The notes beneath the pieces are model-generated. The model did no database searches, was not told the DNA's origin, and saw nothing but the letters and a program-made list of their open reading frames with translations. The translations under genes and the position numbers were made by a program. A stretch of DNA of 22,153 nucleotides from CAYNLY01 sp964398225 (GTDB lineage Bacteria; Pseudomonadota; Zetaproteobacteria; Mariprofundales; Mariprofundaceae), in assembly GCA_964398225.1 (NCBI GenBank), contig CAYNLY010000028.1, positions 1 through 22,153 on the forward strand, written 5' to 3'. Positions 1 through 7,957 of the stretch are shown piece after piece; the stretch's first letter is position 1; every line of letters starts with the position of its first letter.

Positions 1-395
1 ACTTCGGCTGCGGCTCCTCGCGCGAGCACGCGCCCTGGGCGCTGCTCGACTACGGCTTCCGCTGCATCATCGCGCCGTCGTTCGCGGACATCTTCTACAA
101 CAACTGCTTCAAGAACGGCATCCTGCCGATCGTGCTCGATGCGGACGTGGTGGACCGGCTGTTTGCGGAATGCGAGGCCCAGGAAGGGTACACGCTGGAC
201 GTGGATCTGCCCGATCAGACGATCACGACGCCTTCCGGCGAGGTGATCCGGTTCGAAATCGACGCCTTTCGCAAGCGCTGCCTGCTCGAGGGGCTCGACG
301 ACATCGGGCTTACGCTTGAGCATGCGGATGCGATCCGGGCCTATGAGGCGCGCCGTCGGAAGGAAGCGCCTTGGCTGTTTCCGGGCGATTCGTAA
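1..395 (+). CDS. leuD: 3-isopropylmalate dehydratase small subunit, C-terminal part (cut by window edge)
   Basis: LeuD is the small (swivel) subunit of isopropylmalate isomerase. With LeuC it interconverts 2- and 3-isopropylmalate in cytosolic leucine synthesis. The frame is open from base 3 to the TAA at 393-395 and has no start inside the window, so the N-terminal third or so is missing. The visible part opens with the family signature FGCGSSREHAPWAL, then DYGFR, IIAPSFADIFYNNCFKNG and ILPIVL. It ends with the typical DAFRKRCLLEGLDDIGLTL and a short tail. This is the longer proteobacterial form of LeuD, most like beta/gamma sequences in my judgement. leuC would be expected upstream, outside the window. 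The last 25 bases overlap the start of lipB, so the two genes are probably cotranscribed. Confidence 0.95.
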   Translation, partial: FGCGSSREHAPWALLDYGFRCIIAPSFADIFYNNCFKNGILPIVLDADVVDRLFAECEAQEGYTLDVDLPDQTITTPSGEVIRFEIDAFRKRCLLEGLDDIGLTLEHADAIRAYEARRRKEAPWLFPGDS

Positions 396-1054
396 CGGAA
401 GCGCGGAGGGCATCCGGCCTTGTCTGGCGCTGGCTTGGCAGGCAGCGCTACCGCCCCTTTCTCGAACGGATGCAAGCGCGGGCCCGCGCGATCGCCTCGG
501 GAGGCGCGGATGAGGTGCTCTGGTTCTGCGAGCACGAGCCGGTCTACACGACCGGGCATCGCGGAATCCGGAACCTGAAGGGGGGCGCCCAGGTCGAGGT
601 GATCCGCACCGACCGGGGCGGAGAGACGACCTATCACGGCCCCGGCCAGTTGATGATGTACCCCGTGCTGGACCTGCGCAGGCACGGCCTCGGAGTCCGG
701 GCGTATGTCACACTGCTGGAACAATCGGTCATTGATCTTGCCGCCGGGTTTGGGGTGGCTGCCGGCAGGCGCAGCGGCGCTCCCGGCGTCTGGGCGGGCG
801 AGGCGAAGCTTGCGGCGCTGGGTGTCCGGATCCGTCGCGGCGTGGCCTACCATGGCGTGGGTCTGAACGTGAGCGTAGCGCCTGAGGCCTATGCGCCGAT
901 TCTTCCCTGCGGGCTCGATCTTCCGGTGACGAGCCTTGCAAGGCTCGGGATTTCGCCGCCTGTCATGCCCGAGCTTGCCGCGCGCTGGGCGGCTGCATTC
1001 AACGCCCTGCTGGCCGCGGCCTCCCGCATTTACACGCCTGGGCGCGGGCGCTAA
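371..1054 (+). CDS. lipB: Octanoyl-[acyl-carrier-protein]:protein N-octanoyltransferase
   Basis: LipB moves the octanoyl chain from acyl carrier protein to a lysine of lipoyl-dependent enzymes, the first step of lipoate attachment in the cytoplasm. The 227-residue product carries the family motif RGGETTYHGPGQLMMYP (about 82-98), then GVWAGEAKLAALGVRIRRG with the catalytic Lys146, and LPCGL with the catalytic Cys180. The Lys-Cys distance of 34 equals that of E. coli LipB (K135/C169). I took the TTG at 371 as start because a purine-rich GGAAGGA lies just upstream (about 359-365) and the first conserved block (WLGRQRY) follows within 20 residues. No ATG occurs before residue 34, which would remove conserved sequence. 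It overlaps leuD by 25 nt. lipA is not adjacent. Confidence 0.93.
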   Translation: MAVSGRFVTEARRASGLVWRWLGRQRYRPFLERMQARARAIASGGADEVLWFCEHEPVYTTGHRGIRNLKGGAQVEVIRTDRGGETTYHGPGQLMMYPVLDLRRHGLGVRAYVTLLEQSVIDLAAGFGVAAGRRSGAPGVWAGEAKLAALGVRIRRGVAYHGVGLNVSVAPEAYAPILPCGLDLPVTSLARLGISPPVMPELAARWAAAFNALLAAASRIYTPGRGR

Positions 1055-1121
1055 GGTTCCGCTCCTTTTACGCGTTCGGTGCGGCGATCAGGGCGGCACC
1101 GGGAAACCGAGGAGGTTTGCG

Positions 1122-1493
1122 ATGGCGCTGACCAAGAAGCAACTGGCCGAGTTTGAAAAGCAGCTCCTGGCGTGGCGCGAGGAGCTCGAGCGGGGGCAGG
1201 CCGAAAGCGTGCACGCAATGCACGAGATGGAAACGACGGCCTTTCCCGACCCGACCGATCAGGCGACGATGGAAACGGACCTGAACTTCGATCTGCGCAT
1301 CAAGGACCGGGAGCGCAAGCTCATCAAGAAGATCAACCAGGCGCTGGAGCGGATCCGCAACGGCGAGTTCGGCATCTGCGAGTCCTGCGGCAACGACATC
1401 AGCGTCAAGCGCCTTCAGGCGCGGCCGGTCACAACACTGTGCATCGACTGCAAGACCGCGCAAGAGCAGGAGGAACGCACGCGCGTCGACTAG
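1122..1493 (+). CDS. dksA: DksA/TraR family zinc-finger transcription regulator
   Basis: DksA binds the secondary channel of RNA polymerase and, with ppGpp, adjusts rRNA and amino-acid promoters. The 123-residue product has an N-terminal coiled-coil region (about 5-80). It includes the FPDPTD turn, whose Asp43 and Asp46 match the acidic tip residues of E. coli DksA, and the run KDRERKLIKKI. A C4 zinc finger follows (CESC at 86-89 and CIDC at 107-110), with the family sequence KRLQARP between the pairs. It is shorter than E. coli DksA (151) because the N-terminal extension is missing; the tip and finger are intact. The start is set by a strong GAGGAGG (about 1109-1115) before ATG 1122. The gene ends just before a clear intrinsic terminator. 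Confidence 0.93.
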   Translation: MALTKKQLAEFEKQLLAWREELERGQAESVHAMHEMETTAFPDPTDQATMETDLNFDLRIKDRERKLIKKINQALERIRNGEFGICESCGNDISVKRLQARPVTTLCIDCKTAQEQEERTRVD

Positions 1494-1517
1494 GGCCTTT
1501 GCCGGTCAACCACGAGG

Positions 1518-1545
1518 CGCCGGCCACGAGCGGCCGGCGTTTTTT
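1518..1545 (+). terminator. Rho-independent terminator after dksA
   Basis: CGCCGGCC (1518-1525) and GGCCGGCG (1532-1539) form a perfect 8-bp GC stem with a 6-nt loop. Six T residues follow directly (1540-1545). It lies 24 nt after the dksA stop codon and separates the leuD-lipB-dksA unit from the cyclase gene. Confidence 0.88.
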
Positions 1546-1594
1546 GCCCCCGAAGCGGGATTCAGCTACGCTTGAAGCGGCTGGCCACCGCGGT

Positions 1595-1602
1595 GGGGAG
1601 GA
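1595..1602 (+). promoter_or_regulatory. Ribosome binding site that sets the TTG start of the cyclase
   Basis: GGGGAGGA ends 3 nt before the TTG at 1606. It is the only Shine-Dalgarno-like sequence near the 5' end of the open frame, so it supports a TTG start. Later in-frame GTG/ATG codons fall inside the first membrane segment. Confidence 0.6.
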
Positions 1603-1605
1603 CCA

Positions 1606-3858
1606 TTGTTCGGCAGGGTATTCGACATTCTCGATCGTCGGCAGGAATGGATCAGCTTTCCGCTGGTGGTCGTGATGTCGCTGGTGGCCTTTCTCGTGGC
1701 CTTCTTCCAGCCGGACTTCTTTGACCAGATCGAACTCAAGACCCTCGATCAGCGCTTCAAGATCCGCGGGCCGATCCAGCCGGATCCCAGGGTCGTGATC
1801 CTGGCCGTGGACGACGATTCCATCACCGAAATCGGCCGCTGGCCCTGGCCGCGGGACCGGATTGCGGAGCTGATCGATCGTGTCCTCGGCGAGGGCGGGG
1901 CGAAGGCGATGGGCTTCGACATCGTCTTCTCGGAGCCCCAGCGCAACCCGATCGACGAAGCCCTGCGCCTGCTCGGAAGCGATGGCGAGGGCGCCCGCGC
2001 GGTTGCGGACTGGCTTGCCGGTCATCGCGAGATCGGCGATGCCGATGCAAAGCTCGCGGAAGTGCTTCGCCGGTATCACGACCGGGTGGCTCTCGGCTAC
2101 TTTTTCTATGCCCAGGGATCGGATGTGCCCAATCTTGCCCGGGCCGAACGAAGCCGCGATTCCGAGCTTCTGCAGCCGTCCGCGATGACGGTCGAGCTCG
2201 CTCAGCGACGCATCATCGGTGTGCCGCGCATGGCGGCCGTCGAGGGGAATCTTCCGCGACTGACCCGCGCGGTCGATGCCTCCGGGTTTTTCAACTTCTT
2301 CCCCGATGCCGACGGCATGGTCCGGCGCGTTCCGCTTGTGGCCGAGCTCGAGGGCTTTGTCTATCCGAGCCTCGATCTGCAGACGCTGAGGATCGCACTC
2401 GGATGGCCGGAGCTTTCGGCCCGGATCGGCTATGCGGGCGTGGACGAGGTGCGCCTTGGCGACTACGAAATCCAGGTGGACCGCTCCGGCGGGATGTTGC
2501 TCAACCATTACGGCCCCGGCGGCACCTTTGCGCACATCCCGGCCGCGGATGTGCTGACCGGACGGGTGCCGCCCGAACGCTTCCGCGATGCGATCGTGCT
2601 CGTCGGCGTGACCGCGCGCGGCGTCTACGACTACCGGCCGAGCCCGTTCGATTCGACCTTCCCCGGAGTCGAGGGCCACGCCGCGGCGATTTCAAACGTC
2701 CTGAACCACCAGGAAATCCACCGGCCCCAGATGCTCGGCGTCTTCGAGCTTTTGGGCGTGCTGCTGTTCAGCCTCCTGTGCGGCCGCCTCGTGCTGCGCA
2801 CCGGGCCCATCATCCAGAGTCTGAGCATCATCGGCGTGCCTGCCGGCATCATCGGCCTCGCGCTCTGGCTTTTCATCAGCCACGGCATCTGGCTGAAGAT
2901 CACCTACCTGGTTTTCGGCGTGCTGCTGGCAACACTCCCGGTTACGCTGCTCGAGTACGTGGTCGAGGCGCGCAAGCGCCGGTTCATCCATCACGCCTTC
3001 TCCCACTATCTGGCGCCGAAAGTCGTCGAGGTGCTGACCAAACATCCCGAAATGCTGAAACTGGGCGGGGAAGAGCGGATGCTGACCGCGTTTTTTTCCG
3101 ACATCGCGGGTTTTTCCAGCTTCTCCGAACGCCTGAGCCCCGAGGAGCTGGTGCATTTCCTGAACGAATATCTGTCCGCGATGAGCGACATCATCCTCGA
3201 ACACGAGGGCACGATCGACAAGTACGAAGGCGATGCGATCATCGCCTTTTTCGGCGCACCGGTGGACATGCCCGATCATGCCGTTCGCTGCGTGCTCGCC
3301 GCACTCGATCAGCAGGCGATGCTTTCGGTGCTGCGCGAGGAATGGAAGTCGCGCGGGCTTCCCGAGGTTCAGGTCCGGATGGGAATCAACTCGGGCCCGA
3401 TGGTGGTCGGCAACATGGGCACCGAAACCCGGATGAACTACACGATCATGGGCGACAACGTGAACCTCGCCTCGCGTCTGGAGGGCGTGAACAAGGTTTA
3501 TCGGACGCCCATCCTGATCAGCCGCAACACGTACGAGCTCGTCCGGTCCGACGTGGCCTGCCGCTTTGTCGATGTCGTCCGGGTCGTCGGCCGCAGCCAG
3601 CCCGTGCCGATCTACCAGCCGCTTGGCACCCGCCAGACGGTTTCCGATGCGGATCTCGAGCCGTTCCGCCGCTACGAGCAGGCCTGGAACATGATGCGCC
3701 GGCGCCATTTCGCCGAGGCCGAACGCATCCTCGTGGGGCTGGCGATGGAGATGCCCGGCGACGGGCCGACCGAGACGCTGCTGGCCCGCGTCCGCGCGTT
3801 CCGCAAGCAGGAGCCGCCTCCGGACTGGGACGGCGTGTACAATCTCGAATCGAAATAG
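1606..3858 (+). CDS. CHASE2-domain class III adenylate/guanylate cyclase
   Basis: This is a membrane sensor that should make a cyclic nucleotide. The 750-residue product has a first membrane helix (about 18-35), a large extracytoplasmic CHASE2 sensor domain (about 40-370), three further helices (about 378-396, 402-424, 432-453) and a class III cyclase domain (about 485-645). The metal-binding aspartates are visible as FFSDIAGFS (Asp499) and KYEGDAIIAFFG (Asp543). NYTIMGDNVNLASRLE carries the transition-state Asn and Arg. Lys539 in KYEGD and the Asp of MGDN favour ATP over GTP as substrate, by family rule. A C-terminal tail of about 100 residues resembles the extension often seen after the domain. 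It follows a terminator, so it probably has its own promoter; a weak TTGCCC-N17-TACGCT (1544-1572) is the best candidate I see. The CHASE2 ligand is unknown. Confidence 0.93.
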   Translation: MFGRVFDILDRRQEWISFPLVVVMSLVAFLVAFFQPDFFDQIELKTLDQRFKIRGPIQPDPRVVILAVDDDSITEIGRWPWPRDRIAELIDRVLGEGGAKAMGFDIVFSEPQRNPIDEALRLLGSDGEGARAVADWLAGHREIGDADAKLAEVLRRYHDRVALGYFFYAQGSDVPNLARAERSRDSELLQPSAMTVELAQRRIIGVPRMAAVEGNLPRLTRAVDASGFFNFFPDADGMVRRVPLVAELEGFVYPSLDLQTLRIALGWPELSARIGYAGVDEVRLGDYEIQVDRSGGMLLNHYGPGGTFAHIPAADVLTGRVPPERFRDAIVLVGVTARGVYDYRPSPFDSTFPGVEGHAAAISNVLNHQEIHRPQMLGVFELLGVLLFSLLCGRLVLRTGPIIQSLSIIGVPAGIIGLALWLFISHGIWLKITYLVFGVLLATLPVTLLEYVVEARKRRFIHHAFSHYLAPKVVEVLTKHPEMLKLGGEERMLTAFFSDIAGFSSFSERLSPEELVHFLNEYLSAMSDIILEHEGTIDKYEGDAIIAFFGAPVDMPDHAVRCVLAALDQQAMLSVLREEWKSRGLPEVQVRMGINSGPMVVGNMGTETRMNYTIMGDNVNLASRLEGVNKVYRTPILISRNTYELVRSDVACRFVDVVRVVGRSQPVPIYQPLGTRQTVSDADLEPFRRYEQAWNMMRRRHFAEAERILVGLAMEMPGDGPTETLLARVRAFRKQEPPPDWDGVYNLESK

Positions 3859-3905
3859 CCCCGGCATCCTTGGCCTTGTCCGCCGGCCGCGGATAGAGTG
3901 AGCCC

Positions 3906-5549
3906 ATGAGCTATCTGGTGCTGGCGCGGCGGTGGCGCCCGTCCCGGTTTTCCGACCTGGTCGGTCAGGACGTGGTCGTGCGCACGCTGCGGAACGCCCT
4001 GAAGGAAGGGCGGCTTGCCCATGCCTATCTGCTGTGCGGGATCCGGGGCGTGGGCAAGACGACGATCGCGCGGCTGATGGCGATGGCCGTCAACTGTGAT
4101 GCCCCGAGCGAGGGCGAGCCCTGCGGGACGTGCCCGGCCTGCTCCTCGATTGCCGCCGGCAGCAGTCTTGACGTGCAGGAAATGGACGCGGCCTCCCACA
4201 CCGGCGTGGACGACATCCGCGAAATCCTGGACTCGGTCCGCTATCCGCCCGGAAAGCTCCGGATGCGGGTCTACATCATCGACGAGGCGCACATGCTTTC
4301 GGCCAGCGCCTTCAACGCGCTGCTCAAGACGCTGGAGGAGCCGCCCGAAAAGGTGCTGTTCATCCTTGCGACGACGGAGCCCGAGAAGCTTCCGATCACG
4401 GTGCGCTCCCGCTGCCAGCGTTTCGATTTGCGCAGGCTTTCGGTGGGCGAGATCGCCGGCTATCTGCGCCAGGTGCTGGATGCGGAAGGCATCGAGGCCG
4501 ATTCTGCGGCACTCGATCTTCTCGCCCGCGCCGCCGACGGCAGCGTGCGCGATGCGCTGAGCCTTGCCGAGCGCGTGCTCGCGTTTTCCGGTGGCAGAAT
4601 CATGCCGGAGGACGTCCGGCAGGCGCTCGGGCTGGTGGGTCCCCAGGCTGGCCGCGAGCTTTCGGACGCGCTGCTGCGCGGGGATGGGGCGGAGGCGATC
4701 CGGATCCTGCGCCGGGCCATCGAGCAGGGGTACGGGCCGCGGCAGTGCCTGCAGGCGCTGGCCGCGCTCTGGCACGAGCTTGCCTGCGCGCGCGTCGATC
4801 CCGCCCTGATCGACGAGCATCCCGATGAAACGCATCGCTCCTGGATCGCGCGATGGAAGGATCTCGCCGATGCGCGCGCGCTGGACTGGCGCTATCAGGT
4901 GCTGATCCGGGGTCTGGGTGATCTGGGGCTTGCCGACGAGCGGCAGGCGGCCGAGATGCTGTTGCTGCGGCTGGCGGGCCTGAACGAGATCGCGCCGGTC
5001 GCGCAGCCCGAGGATGCGGGCGGATCGGGCGGGATGGCGCCTGCCGTTTCCGGGCCGGAACACGGCGATGCTCCGGAGCCGGATGCGCGCGACCGCCGCG
5101 AGGCGGAAGCCCCGGATGAGCCCGATCTTCCGTTGCCGCCGGTTGATGCGCCGGGCTTCCGGAACTGGGACGAGGCGGTCCGGGCCTACGCCGAGGTGAA
5201 TCCGGCGATCGCGGCGCTTCTGGAGCATGTGGCATGTCTGGAGTTCGGCGCTAAGGTTCGCCTGGCGCTCGATGCGGCGCAGCAGCGGACCCTGTCGCAG
5301 GGCGATCGTCTGGCCTTTGCCGAATGGCTCGGCCGGGAGGTGCTCTGGGAGGCAAGAAAGAACGGCCGTGGCCGGACGCTGCACGAGGAGCACGAACGCC
5401 GCGCCCGGAAGGAGGAGGAACGCCTGCGCCGGTACGCCGAACAGGATCCGCACGTGCGGGCGCTGATGCGCGAGATGGGCGCAAGCCTCATCGACGTCCG
5501 TCCGCCCGGCGCCAGCGACGATTCCACGGATGCGAGGGACGAGGCATGA
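3906..5549 (+). CDS. dnaX: DNA polymerase III subunit tau (clamp loader)
   Basis: DnaX is the ATPase of the clamp loader that places the beta clamp on primed DNA. The tau form also bridges polymerase cores and helicase. The 547-residue product has the N-terminal signature YLVLARRWRP, Walker A GIRGVGKT (45-52), four zinc cysteines (64, 73, 76, 79), Walker B IIDEAH (124-129), the sensor-1 region ATTEPEKLP and the SRC arginine-finger motif (168-170). A variable acidic linker follows (about 365-405), then a tau-type C-terminal domain ending YAEQDPHVRALMREMGASL, which matches the E. coli tau tail. I found no A-rich slippery heptamer like the E. coli A AAA AAG near the domain III/IV boundary, so a short gamma product by that route is not evident. 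ATG 3906 has only a weak ribosome site. The stop overlaps ybaB as ATGA. Confidence 0.96.
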   Translation: MSYLVLARRWRPSRFSDLVGQDVVVRTLRNALKEGRLAHAYLLCGIRGVGKTTIARLMAMAVNCDAPSEGEPCGTCPACSSIAAGSSLDVQEMDAASHTGVDDIREILDSVRYPPGKLRMRVYIIDEAHMLSASAFNALLKTLEEPPEKVLFILATTEPEKLPITVRSRCQRFDLRRLSVGEIAGYLRQVLDAEGIEADSAALDLLARAADGSVRDALSLAERVLAFSGGRIMPEDVRQALGLVGPQAGRELSDALLRGDGAEAIRILRRAIEQGYGPRQCLQALAALWHELACARVDPALIDEHPDETHRSWIARWKDLADARALDWRYQVLIRGLGDLGLADERQAAEMLLLRLAGLNEIAPVAQPEDAGGSGGMAPAVSGPEHGDAPEPDARDRREAEAPDEPDLPLPPVDAPGFRNWDEAVRAYAEVNPAIAALLEHVACLEFGAKVRLALDAAQQRTLSQGDRLAFAEWLGREVLWEARKNGRGRTLHEEHERRARKEEERLRRYAEQDPHVRALMREMGASLIDVRPPGASDDSTDARDEA

Positions 5550-5860
5550 ACATCGGCAAGATGATGCAGCAGGCACGGAAGCTTCAGGAACGCATGGAGC
5601 AGATGCAGAAGGAGCTGGCCGAGCTCGAGGTCACCGGCGAGGCCGGCGGGGGCATGGTCCGCGTCGTGATGCGCGGCGACCGGCAGGTGCGCGAGGTGCG
5701 TATCGACGATGCGATCTGGGCCGAGCAGGACAAGGGCCTGATCGAGGATCTGGTCGCGGCCGCGGTCAATCAGGCGCTGGTCAAGGTGGACGAGGCTCAG
5801 AAGGAGCGGCAGCAGAAGATGATGGCCGGGCTGCCGCTTCCGCCCGGTTTCTCGCTTTGA
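5546..5860 (+). CDS. ybaB: YbaB/EbfC family nucleoid-associated protein
   Basis: YbaB/EbfC proteins are small dimeric DNA-binding proteins that coat the nucleoid. The dnaX-ybaB-recR order is one of the most conserved in bacteria. The 104-residue product starts with the family pattern MNIGKMMQQARKLQERMEQMQ, a charged helix, followed by ELEVTGEAGGGMVRVVMRG and VREVRIDD, and a C-terminal amphipathic helix. Length and layout match the family (about 100-110 aa). ATG 5546 overlaps the dnaX stop in an ATGA arrangement, which suggests translational coupling. A Met/Pro-rich tail (MMAGLPLPPGFSL) closes it, as is common in this family. Confidence 0.95.
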   Translation: MNIGKMMQQARKLQERMEQMQKELAELEVTGEAGGGMVRVVMRGDRQVREVRIDDAIWAEQDKGLIEDLVAAAVNQALVKVDEAQKERQQKMMAGLPLPPGFSL

Positions 5861-6468
5861 TTCCCGAGCCCGGCATGCCCCGGGCACTGGCCGAGGCGGT
5901 GGAGATGCTTGCCACGCTGCCCGGCATCGGCCCGAAGACCGCGATCCGGCTGGCGCTCAGCCTGCTTGAGCGGCCGGAGGAGGAATGCCGGCGCCTGGCC
6001 GGGATTCTCGACCGGCTCCATGCCCGGGTCGGTTTCTGCCCGGAGTGCGGCGCGTTCGCCGAGGAAGGCGGCTGTCCGTTCTGTTCCGATCCCCGGCGCG
6101 ACCGTCGCCTGATCTGCGTGGTCGAGCAGCCGGTCGATGTGCTCGTGATGGAACGGGGGCGCCACTACCGCGGGCTCTACCATGTGCTGCACGGCCGGCT
6201 CAGCCCGATGGACGGCATCGGCGCGGACAAGCTCTGGGTCGGGCAGCTCGACCGCCGCATCCGGCAGGGCGTCGAAGAGCTGATTCTGGCGACAAGCGCG
6301 ACCGTGGACGGGGAGGCGACGGCCCATTTCCTCGCCCGCCGATATGGCGCGGGCGGCGTTCGGATTTCCCGGATCGCCCGCGGCGTGCCCGAAGGCGGCG
6401 AGCTCGAATATCTCGACGAGCATACGATCAGCCGGGCGCTCGACCAGCGCATCGTCTGGGAGTCCTGA
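5857..6468 (+). CDS. recR: Recombination mediator protein RecR
   Basis: RecR acts with RecF and RecO to load RecA on gapped DNA. From TTG 5857 the product is 203 residues. It shows a helix-hairpin-helix segment LPGIGPKTAIRLA (21-33), a C4 zinc finger (CPEC 61-64 and CPFC 73-76), and a Toprim domain starting at ICVVEQPVD and running through HGRLSPMDGIG, ILATSATVDGEATA and SRIARGVPEGGELEYLD. Length equals the family norm (about 200). The TTG overlaps the ybaB stop (TTGA), which argues for coupling. The in-frame ATG at 5875 would give 197 residues and also keeps all motifs. Neither has a good ribosome site, so the exact start is uncertain although the gene is not. Confidence 0.95.
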   Translation: MIPEPGMPRALAEAVEMLATLPGIGPKTAIRLALSLLERPEEECRRLAGILDRLHARVGFCPECGAFAEEGGCPFCSDPRRDRRLICVVEQPVDVLVMERGRHYRGLYHVLHGRLSPMDGIGADKLWVGQLDRRIRQGVEELILATSATVDGEATAHFLARRYGAGGVRISRIARGVPEGGELEYLDEHTISRALDQRIVWES

Positions 6469-6473
6469 CGCTG

Positions 6474-7160
6474 ATGGAGGCCGCGTCCGAGCTTCTGGAT
6501 CGCTGGCATCGCCTGCGCGCCGAGGTCGAAACGCACGGCGCGCGGCTGATCGCGGTTTCGAAGTATGCGCCCGACGAGGCGGTCGAGGCGCTGATCGAGG
6601 CCGGGCAACGGGACTTCGGCGAATCCCGGCCGCAGCAGCTGAGGGATCGCGCCCGCCGGTGGCCCGAATGTCGCTGGCACATGATCGGCCCGCTGCAGCG
6701 GAACAAGGCGAAATACGTCGCCCGCCATGCCGCCGTCTGGCACAGCTGCGAGGATCTCGATACAGCGCGAGCGGTCGCCTCGGTGATCGAGCGCGAGGGC
6801 ATCCGTCCGCTGCCCGTCCTGGTCCAGGTGCGTCTTTCGGGGCTTGCGCATCAGCATGGCGTCGAACCCGAGCGCGCCGGGGAACTCGTGGATGCGCTTC
6901 GTTCGCTTGCCGGGCTTCGCGTCGTAGGACTGATGGGCATGGCCCCTCGTGAGCCTGCCGAGGCAGCGTCTGCGTTCCGGCGGCTGGCCGCCTTGCGGGC
7001 CGAACTGGATGATGGGAGCCTTGCCGAGCTTTCGATGGGCATGAGCGGTGATTTTCGCCTCGCGCTCGAATGCGGCGCGACCTGGGTCCGACTCGGATCC
7101 GTGCTGTTCGGCCCGCAGGCAAGCCCGCGCACTCCGGCGGCAAAGGAAGGACACCAATGA
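6474..7160 (+). CDS. yggS: YggS family PLP-homeostasis protein (PLPBP)
   Basis: YggS/PLPBP is a fold-type III PLP-binding protein without known enzyme activity. It buffers pyridoxal phosphate and affects amino-acid metabolism. The 228-residue product has the PLP-lysine motif LIAVSKYAP (Lys30) and then FGESRPQQL, where the family usually has FGENYVQE. It continues with CRWHMIGPLQRNKAKYV, LVQVRLSG, GLMGMAP and the C-terminal phosphate-binding part LSMGMSGDFRLALECGATWVRLGSVLFG. All main motifs are present. It starts 5 nt after recR and ends in an ATGA overlap with proC; the yggS-proC-yggT order is widely conserved. An alternative start is unlikely because recR occupies the upstream frame. Confidence 0.93.
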   Translation: MEAASELLDRWHRLRAEVETHGARLIAVSKYAPDEAVEALIEAGQRDFGESRPQQLRDRARRWPECRWHMIGPLQRNKAKYVARHAAVWHSCEDLDTARAVASVIEREGIRPLPVLVQVRLSGLAHQHGVEPERAGELVDALRSLAGLRVVGLMGMAPREPAEAASAFRRLAALRAELDDGSLAELSMGMSGDFRLALECGATWVRLGSVLFGPQASPRTPAAKEGHQ

Positions 7161-7957
7161 AAACATTGAACATCGCCATGATCGGCGGCGGCAACATGGC
7201 TGAGGCGCTGGTCTGCGGCCTGCTTCGCGGGGGGCATGCGCCCGGGCGGATCGTGATCGCCGAGCCGCGCGCGGCGCGGCGCGCCGAGCTGGAGGCTCGA
7301 CTGGGCGTTCGTTGCCTGCCGGACAACGCGGAGGCGCTGGCGGGCGCCGAACTGGTCGTGCTCGCGGTCAAGCCGCAGCAGATGAAGGACGCACTTGCGG
7401 GACTAGGTCCGGCGCTTGCGCCCGATGCGACCGTGCTGAGCATCGCGGCCGGCGTGCCGGTTGCCCGCATCGAGCAGTGGCTGGGAACGAAGGTGCCGAT
7501 CGTGCGCGCGATGCCGAACACTCCGGCGCTGGTCGGCGCCGGTATTTCGGCGCTGTTCACGACGGCCGGATCGCCCCATCGGGAGCGGGCCGCCTACCTG
7601 CTGGGGGCATGCGGCGGGGTGGTCTGGCTTGAGGATGAGGACCAGATGCATGCGGTCACGGCCCTTTCGGGAAGCGGACCGGCCTATTTCTTCCTGCTGG
7701 CCGAGATGATGGAGGCCGCCGGAAGCAAGCTGGGGCTTTCGCGGGAGCTTGCCCGGAAGCTTGCCTGCCGGACCGCGCTGGGCGCCGGAAGGATGCTGGT
7801 CGAGAGCGGGCGGAGCGCGGCCGAACTGCGCGAGCAGGTGACCAGCCCCGGTGGTACGACGCAGGCGGCGCTGGATGTGATGTACGATCGCGGACTGCCG
7901 GATGCGGTCCGGGCGGCGATTCAGGCGGCGGCCCGGCGCTCGCGGGAGCTGGCCTGA
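7157..7957 (+). CDS. proC: Pyrroline-5-carboxylate reductase
   Basis: ProC reduces 1-pyrroline-5-carboxylate to proline with NAD(P)H, the last step of proline synthesis. The 266-residue product has an N-terminal Rossmann fold (IAMIGGGNMAEALVCGLL at about 7-24), the segment VLAVKPQQM, and VPIVRAMPNTPALVGAGISAL. The C-terminal dimerisation/active-site domain is marked by TALSGSGPAYFFLLAEMMEAA and EQVTSPGGTTQAAL. Length agrees with the family (about 265-275). AAGGAAGG about 7 nt upstream supports ATG 7157. The start overlaps the yggS stop by four bases, and the stop overlaps the yggT start by one (TGATG). Confidence 0.97.
   Translation: MKTLNIAMIGGGNMAEALVCGLLRGGHAPGRIVIAEPRAARRAELEARLGVRCLPDNAEALAGAELVVLAVKPQQMKDALAGLGPALAPDATVLSIAAGVPVARIEQWLGTKVPIVRAMPNTPALVGAGISALFTTAGSPHRERAAYLLGACGGVVWLEDEDQMHAVTALSGSGPAYFFLLAEMMEAAGSKLGLSRELARKLACRTALGAGRMLVESGRSAAELREQVTSPGGTTQAALDVMYDRGLPDAVRAAIQAAARRSRELA

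Noticed and set aside
1544..1572. TTGCCC-N17-TACGCT upstream of the cyclase gene as a sigma-70 promoter.
   Set aside because: Only 4/6 and 3/6 matches and it overlaps the terminator T run; mentioned as a candidate but not listed as a feature.
3672..5576. Large minus-strand open frames opposite dnaX and the cyclase.
   Set aside because: The plus-strand genes have clear family motifs over their full length; the antisense frames show no recognisable domain and are GC-driven.
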